Shown here: positions 17,098 to 25,611 of the stretch, piece after piece | How the letters are laid out: each line of letters opens with the position of its first letter | How positions within the stretch are numbered: position 1 is the first letter of the stretch | Origin: an uncultured Clostridia bacterium | GTDB taxonomy: Bacteria; Bacillota; Clostridia; Monoglobales; Monoglobaceae | Direction: 5' to 3' | Length of the DNA: 40,990 bases | Assembly (NCBI GenBank): GCA_947625905.1 | Contig: CANQQJ010000033.1 | Coordinates: 1 to 40,990, forward strand | Made by a program: the position numbers and the translations under genes | The notes under the pieces: model-generated | What the model saw: only the letters and a program-made list of their open reading frames with translations | The model's database searches: none | What the model was told of the DNA's origin: nothing

Positions 17098-20000
17098 TTA
17101 ACACTCTAGGCAAATCATAGAGCCCCAATACTTTAAATCAGAAAATGGTCTCATAGCTGTACTACATTCTTTTAGTTCATCTATTTGTGATTTCACAGCC
17201 TTATTGTCTTTCAAAGAATACTGCAGCCATCCATTAAGATGAAGCTCACCGACAGTAACATTTCTAAGATATAGCTTTGCATTTCTAAGTGCATCTGCAA
17301 CAGGCATAAATTCAAGACCTTCATAGAATTTATCCATCATTATTGCAGCTCCTAAATCACTCAAATCCCACTGACTCATAACTATATATTTTGCTCCTGC
17401 CGCTTTAAAAGAGCTTCTAAGTCCGGAAGCGCCCTTTGCAATATCTACATCAACAGCACCGCTATAACAAGAAGATAATACTACCAACTCAGTTTCATGT
17501 AAATCCAAACGGCTTATTTCATCAGCAGTTAATATGCCATTGCCATAGTATTTATCCTCTTTTTTGGTATCGAGCCAGTTTTGAGCTCCAGCAAAATACA
17601 TACATGAGGCGTATATAGGATTCTTCTCGTGCTCATAGTCAAAATCGCCATGTGTTGAAATATGTACATATCTGTATCCAGATGCATCCAGTATAAGTTG
17701 TTTTGTTGCATATCTATCAGTATATGACTTGCAGCCCAATCGTTTAGAAATTCTATCCACTTCAATGCCACTGAAAGGAAGAGGCTCCAACTTTTTATGC
17801 ACATCTCTCCAATTCTTGCTTATATCAATTTTTTTCTTGTAATCATATGAAGGATTACCTATTAATAACGCTCCCGACTTAGCTGTGGTCTCATGTATTT
17901 TCAACAAATCTCGACCACATTCAATATATCTGATATTATAAATATCAATTAAGCATTCTTTTTTATTTTTCCCTAATATATCAAACGATACAGCAGCGAT
18001 ATCATCTGTAGGAGCTATCATTAACTCATCCACACCCTTCAGGTGCTTTATGAGAGGTTCAAAAATCGCTTTGTATAAATCCACCTTTGCTATCGTTGTT
18101 CTTCGTTCTCCTTTATACATATCATCTCCTTGGTCATATAACATACAATTAAGAAATTCATAGATCTTGTCTCCAATACTCTCTAATGAACCTATATATT
18201 CCTTATTAATTACAAGTCTATTATCAATATTTCTGACAACGTATGCTTCATATTCATAAGAATCAATAATTATCTCTGTCAAGCGTTCCTCATCATTAAA
18301 ATATTTATTTATCAAATCTGAATGATTCGTTATTTTGTTGCGACGGACATATTCAACAATAGCTTGATTGCTCTTTATTCTTAACAATAAATCATTTACA
18401 TCTGCTTGTGGTGTTATATCTACTACAGGAAACTCGGTTTCAAATTGTGCTTCTAATTCTTCTAAACTTTTTTCTAAAGCATCGGTTGGAACAACACTTT
18501 TAAAGAATATATTATTAGTATTAAATTTAGCAATCTGATCTCTAAGCTCATGTATGCGGTTTAACAAACCTTTATTATCCGGATATATTTTTAATAGTTC
18601 ATTTCTTATTTGAATAACATACGACTTCAACGCCTTATATTTTAATACGTAGTCATATAAAGTTTCATTACTCATCTTCGAAAGATAATTATATGTCTTC
18701 TCATATGCTTCTGTTGTTTCCTCTATCATCTGTAACAGTTTTTCTTCATCCAGATAACGCAATGCCAGTGATAATCTTTCAGTATTAATTTTAATCCACT
18801 CATCCAAATATTTTTTTGCATTTATATAATCATTATTTTTTATATATAATTCAGATATCACATGGGCTGTATTTGATTTATATTGAATATCAATATATTT
18901 ATTGCTTGATGAATACTTTTCATAAGACTGTACAAAATATTTTAAGGCGGTCTCTGTATTCTTAATGCTAGACAATATACCATACCAATTTATTATAGTA
19001 CGGTCTAAATAACTGTTAAAATGTTGAATATTGAACTTCTCTACCGGTTTTAATATTGTAATCATATCATCATAATGCCTATCAGCATCTCCAAGTTTTT
19101 CATACATTTGAAAAAACATTTGTAGTACACTTATGTGTAAACAGGCATCAGCCATATTATTTACATTATCTGAAAGCAAATGATATTTATTTATTATATC
19201 AATGACTTTGCCAAAATGTTCATTGAAATCAAGAGAATTCATAAAACATTCAACATACATACCAAGAAACATTTTTATGTTTGTTTCTACTCGTTCCGTA
19301 ACGGTTACCATTGAACTAAAGTTATTATATATATTGTCAAATACTTCTTCGCACAAAGCAAACCTCTTGTCATTATTCATTATAGAATATATAATGAGTA
19401 ATTTTATATGAGCAATTAATCCGCCTTCCACTTTGTCCTCTTCCGAAAAGCAGCAATTTAGCATTTTATGGTAATATTGCTCTGCTTGAAGATATTCTCC
19501 TCTATCCATATAATATGCAGCAATATACTCATAGGCTGTATGCATATTAACCAAATCATTTATATAATCATGGGTACTACAAAACTCATAATAATAAAAC
19601 ACTATATCTTGATATCGTGATACAGAAAGTAATTCTATTGATATGCGTAAGAGCAAGGCTGAATAATTTGCCATGTCTGTATATAGTAATTCCATTTGAT
19701 CATCAGAAGTGTCAGTAATTTTATTATCAAGTCCAAGCTTAATCAATTCCTCCATTTTATCACAGCTTTGTATATTCTTTAACAAAAGGATTTCACATGC
19801 AGATATTCTTGCTTTCACTGCCCAACAATAAATACTTGTTTCCGCACAATATACTCTACGGAAGTCAAGTATACCATGAAAAATTTCTATAGCTGTCTTT
19901 TTGTCTTTTTCTATAAAATCATTCGCAAGAGCAAACAGTTTGTCTCCAGTATTAAGGTCGAGATAGTTAGTAATACCTTTTGCATATGTTTTATATAACT

Positions 20001-20601
20001 CTGCCGCTATATCCGGCATTGCGTCAATAAGATATTCACGTAATAAAATATCTATTATGCTAAAAAACACATCAGCTTCAATGTCATTATATGGATTTTC
20101 AACAATATGCAAAAAAGAATAAATAACCCTTGAGGATTTGCTATGGAAATTTTTTAAATCAAACCCCTCTAATGCGTAAATAACCTTTCCCAAAGTATAC
20201 CCATCGCACGTAAACGGAACATCTTTGTACTTATCCGGCAAGAAAGGATATATGTTTTCCCATTTATCCCCCAAAAAAACACTTAACATTGACACCGTAA
20301 ATTGCACTCTTTCTTGTTCACTTTCATAATAATATGCGTCAAACTCGGCATTGCCTATGGCAGTTTTTAATGCATCCAACATCTTTTCCTGATAAGTTTC
20401 ACAGTCATATTCATTTAAGCAGATTAATAGATATAATAATTCAAATTGCATTGCAATGCGGATTTTCCTGTTTACTTCTGAACATTTTTTTCGTTCTTCA
20501 TAAGACATATTTTCATTAAATGCATTGACTAATTCTGACATTAAAGAATTATCAAGTTCTTGTTCCACTGCATCATATTCTTCAAGTAATTTCTTCATCA
20601 T
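17098..20601 (-). CDS. TPR-CHAT protein: caspase-like protease with helical repeats
   Basis: A 1167-aa protein. The N-terminal ~700 residues are TPR-like helices (for example YLQAEQYYHKMLNCC), and a coiled-coil stretch follows. The C-terminal ~330 residues form a CHAT domain, the caspase/HetF-type cysteine peptidase. The dyad is clear: His984 (HISTHGDFDY) and Cys1045 (VVLSSCYSG), then the conserved GLRSSFKAAGAKYIVMSQW. CHAT proteins act as proteases in several conflict and cell-death systems (for example the TPR-CHAT partner of some type III-E CRISPR systems). The gene overlaps the anti-sigma-like gene by about 20 bp. ATG codons at 20601 and 20598 both follow GAAGG; a GTG at 20607 is also in frame. 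Confidence 0.9.
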   Translation of the reverse strand: MMKKLLEEYDAVEQELDNSLMSELVNAFNENMSYEERKKCSEVNRKIRIAMQFELLYLLICLNEYDCETYQEKMLDALKTAIGNAEFDAYYYESEQERVQFTVSMLSVFLGDKWENIYPFLPDKYKDVPFTCDGYTLGKVIYALEGFDLKNFHSKSSRVIYSFLHIVENPYNDIEADVFFSIIDILLREYLIDAMPDIAAELYKTYAKGITNYLDLNTGDKLFALANDFIEKDKKTAIEIFHGILDFRRVYCAETSIYCWAVKARISACEILLLKNIQSCDKMEELIKLGLDNKITDTSDDQMELLYTDMANYSALLLRISIELLSVSRYQDIVFYYYEFCSTHDYINDLVNMHTAYEYIAAYYMDRGEYLQAEQYYHKMLNCCFSEEDKVEGGLIAHIKLLIIYSIMNNDKRFALCEEVFDNIYNNFSSMVTVTERVETNIKMFLGMYVECFMNSLDFNEHFGKVIDIINKYHLLSDNVNNMADACLHISVLQMFFQMYEKLGDADRHYDDMITILKPVEKFNIQHFNSYLDRTIINWYGILSSIKNTETALKYFVQSYEKYSSSNKYIDIQYKSNTAHVISELYIKNNDYINAKKYLDEWIKINTERLSLALRYLDEEKLLQMIEETTEAYEKTYNYLSKMSNETLYDYVLKYKALKSYVIQIRNELLKIYPDNKGLLNRIHELRDQIAKFNTNNIFFKSVVPTDALEKSLEELEAQFETEFPVVDITPQADVNDLLLRIKSNQAIVEYVRRNKITNHSDLINKYFNDEERLTEIIIDSYEYEAYVVRNIDNRLVINKEYIGSLESIGDKIYEFLNCMLYDQGDDMYKGERRTTIAKVDLYKAIFEPLIKHLKGVDELMIAPTDDIAAVSFDILGKNKKECLIDIYNIRYIECGRDLLKIHETTAKSGALLIGNPSYDYKKKIDISKNWRDVHKKLEPLPFSGIEVDRISKRLGCKSYTDRYATKQLILDASGYRYVHISTHGDFDYEHEKNPIYASCMYFAGAQNWLDTKKEDKYYGNGILTADEISRLDLHETELVVLSSCYSGAVDVDIAKGASGLRSSFKAAGAKYIVMSQWDLSDLGAAIMMDKFYEGLEFMPVADALRNAKLYLRNVTVGELHLNGWLQYSLKDNKAVKSQIDELKECSTAMRPFSDLKYWGSMICLEC

Positions 20602-21184
20602 TTTCACCTTCTACAATTCTTAAAGTGTATGAGTCGCTGCTAATATTTTTAAATTCTGCAATCAACATATCCTCGTACTCATCATATTTAAATTTCTCTA
20701 TATATTTTTCACCTCCATCCGTTATACATTCAGCAATGTAACTTTTACCGTCATCCTCAATGGTCATATATAGTGAGTTTTCTCTAACTATAATTTGAGA
20801 ATACTTAGAATTTGCATTTTTCAGTAATAACTTGTCTGCTGCTATATTATGTTTTGTCCCACGTGCGCCCGCAAACGATGGCTGATAATCAAATTGCCAG
20901 TTTACGTCTTTTGCATATTCCTGCATTGCAGATAACGTTCTGTTAACTTTATCCCTTATAATAGAAATCACAGATAATGGATTTCTTTTATGCTCAAAAT
21001 AAGCGTCCGCAATCACCTCTGGTGTCGTTAAATCTTGCACCGCCATTGCTATGCTATATAACTCATAGCATTTATCACATTTCTTTATATGCTGCGCCAC
21101 TTTTGCAAGTTCATCATCAAGTTGTTTATCATTCAAAAGATACTTTGCTAAATCATACGCTTGCGCCAAACTAATATGCTCCAT
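20582..21184 (-). CDS. Putative zf-HC2 anti-sigma-like protein
   Basis: A 200-aa protein. Residues about 47-60 read HIKKCDKCYEL, the HxxxCxxC zinc motif of zf-HC2 anti-sigma factors, within an N-terminal helical bundle. No membrane helix is seen, so it would be a soluble anti-sigma or adaptor. The C-terminal half is beta-rich (SLYMTIEDDGKSYIAECI) and could be a ligand- or partner-binding domain. It is tied on both sides: its ATG overlaps the stop of the sigma-like gene by 1 bp, and its end overlaps the CHAT gene. Sigma/anti-sigma pairs next to CHAT proteases are known from genomic surveys. The role here is inferred. Confidence 0.6.
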   Translation of the reverse strand: MEHISLAQAYDLAKYLLNDKQLDDELAKVAQHIKKCDKCYELYSIAMAVQDLTTPEVIADAYFEHKRNPLSVISIIRDKVNRTLSAMQEYAKDVNWQFDYQPSFAGARGTKHNIAADKLLLKNANSKYSQIIVRENSLYMTIEDDGKSYIAECITDGGEKYIEKFKYDEYEDMLIAEFKNISSDSYTLRIVEGENDEEIT

Positions 21185-22176
21185 TATCTGACCTCCTCAA
21201 TTTTGTCCAATATTTTTCTCGCCTTTTTATATTCTCTTAATGCTGCCAACAACTCGCCTTCTCCCTCACTCATCATACGTTGTATTGCAGACTTATTTAT
21301 CGCATCTCCAACCCTGTCATTCCATACTCGCACATTGGTTTCAGTAAACTCTTGTGTATACAAAATATCGGTTAATAGCTCTTCTTTGCCATCTCTACAA
21401 CAATATAATTCGTTTAACTTATTCATATATGTTCTGTTCCAGCATATATCTTTCCTACCGTATTGATTACGTACCATTCTTTCAAATATGTCCGATAGTC
21501 TGCCTACAGTTTTATGCATATATCCATATGCCCATTTCTGAGATCCCTTATGTTCTCCCATGAACAATATTGCAGCATACCGCACATAGCATAATGCAAG
21601 TAACCTCTGAGGGGATTGATGCGAGTTAAAAATCTCATCAAGCATATAGTTTGTTAATGTAACACATAGTTCTCTTGTGTTCACATCTCGCATACTATCT
21701 TCCGCAGATTTTGTATTTTCAATTTTTAAAACTTCATCACCATCATCGTTGATATACGATAGAGCTGTTTCATTCCAGTATATCTTTTGCCCTTTCTTTG
21801 TGCAATCTTTCGCTGTTAAACTTAGTATCTTAATACAGTAAGTCATGAAATTCCGATTCTGAATCTCTTTAATATCTGTATTTTTAGCAATTGATTCATA
21901 ATATATTTTGCAATCATCTGATTTTCTATAATTGTAAACTGCAAACCTTGCAAGGGCAAATTTTAATTCTTGAAGCAAGTCTTCCATATCTTCTTTCGTG
22001 TACGATGTGCCTCTTCTGAAAAACTCTTTAGAAATAACAGACTTCATAATAGGCTCTAAAATATCAAACATTTCTGTATAACAGGTATATACCTCTGCTT
22101 CATTTTTTTCATTTATATATGATTCCGCTTGTTCATATATTTTTTGTAATTTATCAGCCCACTTTGTATTATTCAT
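21184..22176 (-). CDS. Divergent sigma-factor-like protein
   Basis: A 330-aa mostly helical protein. A stretch near residues 57-77 (YTKEDMEDLLQELKFALARF) resembles sigma-70 region 2, where the usual pattern is DxEDLxQExF. The region after it (NFMTYCIKILSLTAKDCTKK) fits the second half of that region. The C-terminal half shows no clear region 4 helix-turn-helix, so identity is uncertain. The evidence is mostly context: it directly precedes a zf-HC2-like gene (1-bp overlap) and a CHAT gene. GAAGG lies upstream of the ATG. The 265-bp gap before it (22177-22441) may hold its own weak promoter (TTGCTT, 16 nt, TATTAT). Confidence 0.4.
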   Translation of the reverse strand: MNNTKWADKLQKIYEQAESYINEKNEAEVYTCYTEMFDILEPIMKSVISKEFFRRGTSYTKEDMEDLLQELKFALARFAVYNYRKSDDCKIYYESIAKNTDIKEIQNRNFMTYCIKILSLTAKDCTKKGQKIYWNETALSYINDDGDEVLKIENTKSAEDSMRDVNTRELCVTLTNYMLDEIFNSHQSPQRLLALCYVRYAAILFMGEHKGSQKWAYGYMHKTVGRLSDIFERMVRNQYGRKDICWNRTYMNKLNELYCCRDGKEELLTDILYTQEFTETNVRVWNDRVGDAINKSAIQRMMSEGEGELLAALREYKKARKILDKIEEVR

Positions 22177-22441
22177 TACTCATACCTTCATTCATAAATA
22201 ATATTAATCTTGCATCTCAAAGCAACAACCTGCGCTTACTGTCTTATCAATTATCACATTTCGCACCCCATATACTGTACTTATAATTCAATGCGAATCT
22301 TACTTGCCCATTTTAATTCTAACTTTTGCCTATTATTTGTATCATTTTTTCAATTTAAAGAGGCAAATCTTATTTTAAAAATCCATTCACGATTCCCGAT
22401 TGCACTTGGTATTTGTCTTACTAAATCTCTATTCTATCTTG

Positions 22442-22810
22442 CTATTGAGCCCTCCCTTTATTTCCTGTCACAGATTTTATGTAACCCGAAGAAAATTCCC
22501 CCGTTTTTTTTGTAATCGGGCAATGCCAGTAATTACCCCCATCATAACAACAAGCTTTTACATCGCAGTTTGTGCAAAAAAACACATATTTATTTCCACA
22601 ATGGGGGCACTTATATTGTGGACCAACTCTGTGATTATTAAAATCAATTGTTGTTTCGACTTCTCCTCCACATTCTGTTGTAGATATGTTCTGCAAGCCA
22701 TAGGTTCTAACCCACATGCCATCAGCGCCTATATCTTCACGAATAAAAAAATTTTTTCCCGTTTTACTACATCTCGCCGGTATAAAAACCACTTCATTGC
22801 TTTTTTTCAT
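22442..22810 (-). CDS. TerY-C-like zinc protein (second copy)
   Basis: A 122-aa protein closely patterned like the gene at 24049-24423. Shared features: an N-terminal Cys region (ARCSKTGKNF), GxxMWVRTYGL, then GPQYKCPHCGN, FCTNCDVKACC and a final HCPITKKTG. This arrangement resembles the metal-binding TerY-C domain usually fused to vWA proteins of tellurite-resistance systems. Here it is free-standing and several expected Cys are replaced: the first CxxC is CxxT and the last is CPIT. The start at 22810 has AAGGGAG 8 nt upstream; an ATG at 22828 overlaps that site. It is the last gene before the 265-bp gap. Confidence 0.6.
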   Translation of the reverse strand: MKKSNEVVFIPARCSKTGKNFFIREDIGADGMWVRTYGLQNISTTECGGEVETTIDFNNHRVGPQYKCPHCGNKYVFFCTNCDVKACCYDGGNYWHCPITKKTGEFSSGYIKSVTGNKGRAQ

Positions 22811-22856
22811 AACGTTACTCCCTTTCATTTAACAAAAACCAATATTAATATAACTG

Positions 22857-23975
22857 TTAAAGTTTATACTTTTTACAAAGGTCTATTATGTGTCTTAGTG
22901 TTTTCTTATCAATAGCCAAATCTGAATTGAATCCATCATTACAAATTTGTGTTAATTCATTTTCGATAATAGCCTTCTTTGAATTGCTGAGTTGCCTATT
23001 ATCATTATTTTTCAAGTATTGATATGCTTCTTCAATGCTAGTAAGACTATTCTGATTTATATGGTAAAATATTTTATACATAAAATCAGCTTTTTGAGAC
23101 GATTGTAATTGGGTTGGCAGGTTCAAATTTAAGGTATTAAATAATTTCTGTACACTCTCTAAATCCGCCTTATATATAGCAATTGCTTTATCACATTTTT
23201 TTATTTCATCCTCTATCTCAATATTCTTTTTGTATTCCTGATTATCTAAATATTTTTGTTCCTTTATGTATTCTGCATAGTGCTTATTTTCTTTTCTATT
23301 ATAGTTGATATTAAATATTATAGCACGAATAGCAAAAAAAACTAATACTATTACTCCAACAAAAATCGCAAAAACAATGGGATTCCCTAAAAAGGAAATC
23401 CAATATGCTTCTGCCGCTTCTTTGAATGGGCATATTCCCCTATTTGTAGATATATACATAACAAAGGCTGTAGGATATGCAACCAGTCTGATCATAAAAT
23501 CAGAAAACTTAGTAATAAAGTTATCTGGAATTAGCCATCCTATTATGCCAGCTACTAAGCCAATAGGAAACATTATTGCTGCTATTATATCAATAACTCC
23601 ACCTGTTATCAATCCAATCCAAAAGCCTGAAATATAATCTGAAAATACAACTCTATCCATAGATTTAGGTAATGGTACGTATTCCTCTCTTTGCCTTACT
23701 TTTTGGCTTGTTTTTTCTGCTATCTTCTTTCTCTCACTTACATCAATTTTATTGCTAATTATTGTTCTAAGTTTTATCAAATATATATATTCGGCCAATT
23801 TGATAAGTAATAATTTCTTTTCTCGTTCTTCCCTATTTCTTTTTGTTTGTATTTTCTGTTCCATTAATGCTCTTTGTTCAGCAGCAGGCGTAATAGGCAT
23901 TCCACAGGTTTCACATATTCTAGCATCAGGATACGGATTTATTTCGTCACATTCTTCACATTTCCAATACATCAT
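22857..23975 (-). CDS. RanBP2-like zinc-ribbon membrane protein
   Basis: A 372-aa protein. The N-terminus is a zinc finger (YWKCEECDEINPYP, then CETCGMP) of RanBP2/zinc-ribbon type. Charged helix follows, then three or four hydrophobic segments between about 118 and 230 (GLITGGVIDIIAAIMF, PIVFAIFVGVIVLVFF), then a cytoplasmic helical C-terminus of about 140 residues. It may be a membrane-bound zinc-sensing or scaffold protein for the kinase system. Its first 25 residues are near-identical in pattern to the protein at 24894-25601. Tandem ATG codons at 23975 and 23972; a GTG at 23981 is also in frame. The ribosome site is weak. Confidence 0.7.
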   Translation of the reverse strand: MMYWKCEECDEINPYPDARICETCGMPITPAAEQRALMEQKIQTKRNREEREKKLLLIKLAEYIYLIKLRTIISNKIDVSERKKIAEKTSQKVRQREEYVPLPKSMDRVVFSDYISGFWIGLITGGVIDIIAAIMFPIGLVAGIIGWLIPDNFITKFSDFMIRLVAYPTAFVMYISTNRGICPFKEAAEAYWISFLGNPIVFAIFVGVIVLVFFAIRAIIFNINYNRKENKHYAEYIKEQKYLDNQEYKKNIEIEDEIKKCDKAIAIYKADLESVQKLFNTLNLNLPTQLQSSQKADFMYKIFYHINQNSLTSIEEAYQYLKNNDNRQLSNSKKAIIENELTQICNDGFNSDLAIDKKTLRHIIDLCKKYKL

Positions 23976-24048
23976 TTGCACACACCCACTTTATCTTTTT
24001 ATAGAGTATTTTCTAATGATTTAATTATAAATGATGCTATAAATTTTA

Positions 24049-24423
24049 TTATTGCCCTGAACCCGAAGTCTTTACCATACTTTTCATATCATCCCCTGAA
24101 ATTACTCCACTTATCTTCCCGGTATTTCCACAGTGAACACATGAAAATGTGTCTTTATTAGCATCGTGACATGTAATTTTACCACATCGTCCACATCGCA
24201 CAAAATCAGTATTCCCACACCAAGGGCATTTGTATTGCGGGCCGGTACGCCTCCTATTTATATTTATGTTAGAACTGTCCATTCCAATTGTCTTTTGTCC
24301 GGTTGGCAATTCTTTTACTCCATACGTCAAAACCCAGCAGTCATCAGCTGCTAAATCATAGCGTGGATAAAATGTTTTTCCACACACTGCACACTTTGCT
24401 TCTAAGAAAAAAAGGTTATCCAT
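24049..24423 (-). CDS. TerY-C-like zinc protein
   Basis: A 124-aa soluble protein with four Cys pairs: CAVCGKTF near residue 11, CPWCGN, CGRCGKITC and CVHCGN near the C-terminus. GxxxCWVLTYGVKELPTGQK lies between the first two. The pattern recalls the TerY-C metal-binding domain. In known tellurite-resistance systems this domain is fused to a vWA protein or encoded near it, while here it is on its own with a vWA/PP2C/kinase triad upstream. It probably binds one or two zinc ions. The gene is 15 bp after a membrane-protein gene and all zinc ligands are intact, unlike the copy at 22442-22810. Confidence 0.65.
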   Translation of the reverse strand: MDNLFFLEAKCAVCGKTFYPRYDLAADDCWVLTYGVKELPTGQKTIGMDSSNININRRRTGPQYKCPWCGNTDFVRCGRCGKITCHDANKDTFSCVHCGNTGKISGVISGDDMKSMVKTSGSGQ

Positions 24424-24438
24424 AAATATTTTCCTCCT

Positions 24439-24891
24439 CTACGCTATTAAAAATGATAATATAAAGTATAAAATCGAATAACGGATAGACGATTTTATTC
24501 CTCCCATTACAGAGTAAATGGTACTAGGGTTTTTAAAAAATTTAAGTATAATTTCCACTATAATACTTATAAAAAACGCTACTGCCCATACTATACCAAA
24601 TGTCAATAGATCCTTTGAAAGAATTGCAGATGGCACTAAGTTCGCATCAGTCTCTAAAACAGAAGCAGAGCACAACAACCACGCTAACACAATAAACAAT
24701 GTTCCAATCCAGTAATAGTATTTTATCATTGAGTGTTGCTCAACGAATACAGGATAAACTATATCTGCTGTTGATATTGAACTCTTCCTTTTTTGAGCTG
24801 CAATTGTAAGTCCACACGAAAAAATCAAAAGTATAATCGCCAAGACATTTGATATTTTAAACAACAATCGCAAAGCATTAAACATTATCAT
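24439..24891 (-). CDS. Small membrane protein, 150 aa
   Basis: I do not recognise a family. Four hydrophobic segments are visible: about 13-30, 62-80, 95-113 and a final one near 137-150. The sequence between is short and charged. The ribosome site GGAGGTGA overlaps the end of the previous gene, and the stop and start are about 2 bp apart, so translation is coupled. It lies between two zinc-containing proteins, which suggests a membrane part of the same complex. Confidence 0.65.
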   Translation of the reverse strand: MIMFNALRLLFKISNVLAIILLIFSCGLTIAAQKRKSSISTADIVYPVFVEQHSMIKYYYWIGTLFIVLAWLLCSASVLETDANLVPSAILSKDLLTFGIVWAVAFFISIIVEIILKFFKNPSTIYSVMGGIKSSIRYSILYFILSFLIA

Positions 24892-24893
24892 TA

Positions 24894-25601
24894 TTATTCA
24901 CCTCCTGAAGTATATTCAACGACCTTGTCAATGAGCATCTCCATTTTTTTTATAGGGTGGAATGTAGAACCCATATATTGGCATTGATTTTTAATTTTTA
25001 AATATTTATTTGACGCAAACGCAACAACTTGTTTTGTGGCATCTTCTATATTTCGTGCGATTACTGATCGTTCTGAATTTTCGTTCCCTTCTATTTCTTT
25101 ATTTCCTATAATCACATAAAATTCTGCTTGAACGTTATGAGATGTATTCGACAATGCATCATTAAATTTAATCTTGTCGGATTTCTCAAACAAAGTAGCT
25201 ATCGATAACACGGTCATTGTGATGGCACAAACCACTAACCATACGTTCAATACTTTAATAACTTTTTTTAAAATTCTTGAGAACTTTAACTCACGCGCTT
25301 TCTTTTCTTGTATTTTTTTCTCAATTTCAGCAATACGCTTTCGTTCTCGCTCAATTTGCTGTGCTGCTAACAACTCTTGCTTGCGCTTTTTCTCAGCATC
25401 ACGTCTTGCACGTATCTCCTCTTTAACCCTCTTTTCATGCTCTTTTTTTAATCGTATTTTTTGTTTTTCCTCTTCCTTAATCTCCTGTATAACTTGTTGT
25501 TCTGCAGACTGTGTAATATTCATTCCACATGTTTCACAAACAGTTACCTCTGGATAAGGATTCTCAGATGCACAATCTTCGCATATCCAATAGTGCCTCA
25601 T
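24894..25601 (-). CDS. Zinc-ribbon, coiled-coil membrane protein
   Basis: A 235-aa protein. Residues 1-22 form a zinc finger (YWICEDCASENPYP, CETCGMN) like the protein at 22857-23975. A long charged coiled coil follows (about 25-105, rich in Lys, Glu and Arg), then one transmembrane helix (about 118-140, LVVCAITMTVLSIATLF) and an ~90-aa extracytoplasmic or second domain. The start at 25601 is chosen for GAGGTGA 5 nt upstream; a GTG at 25610 is in frame but sits on that site. It follows the kinase gene by 10 bp, so it is likely a substrate or anchor for the kinase/phosphatase pair. Confidence 0.7.
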   Translation of the reverse strand: MRHYWICEDCASENPYPEVTVCETCGMNITQSAEQQVIQEIKEEEKQKIRLKKEHEKRVKEEIRARRDAEKKRKQELLAAQQIERERKRIAEIEKKIQEKKARELKFSRILKKVIKVLNVWLVVCAITMTVLSIATLFEKSDKIKFNDALSNTSHNVQAEFYVIIGNKEIEGNENSERSVIARNIEDATKQVVAFASNKYLKIKNQCQYMGSTFHPIKKMEMLIDKVVEYTSGGE

Positions 25602-25611
25602 ATATATCACC

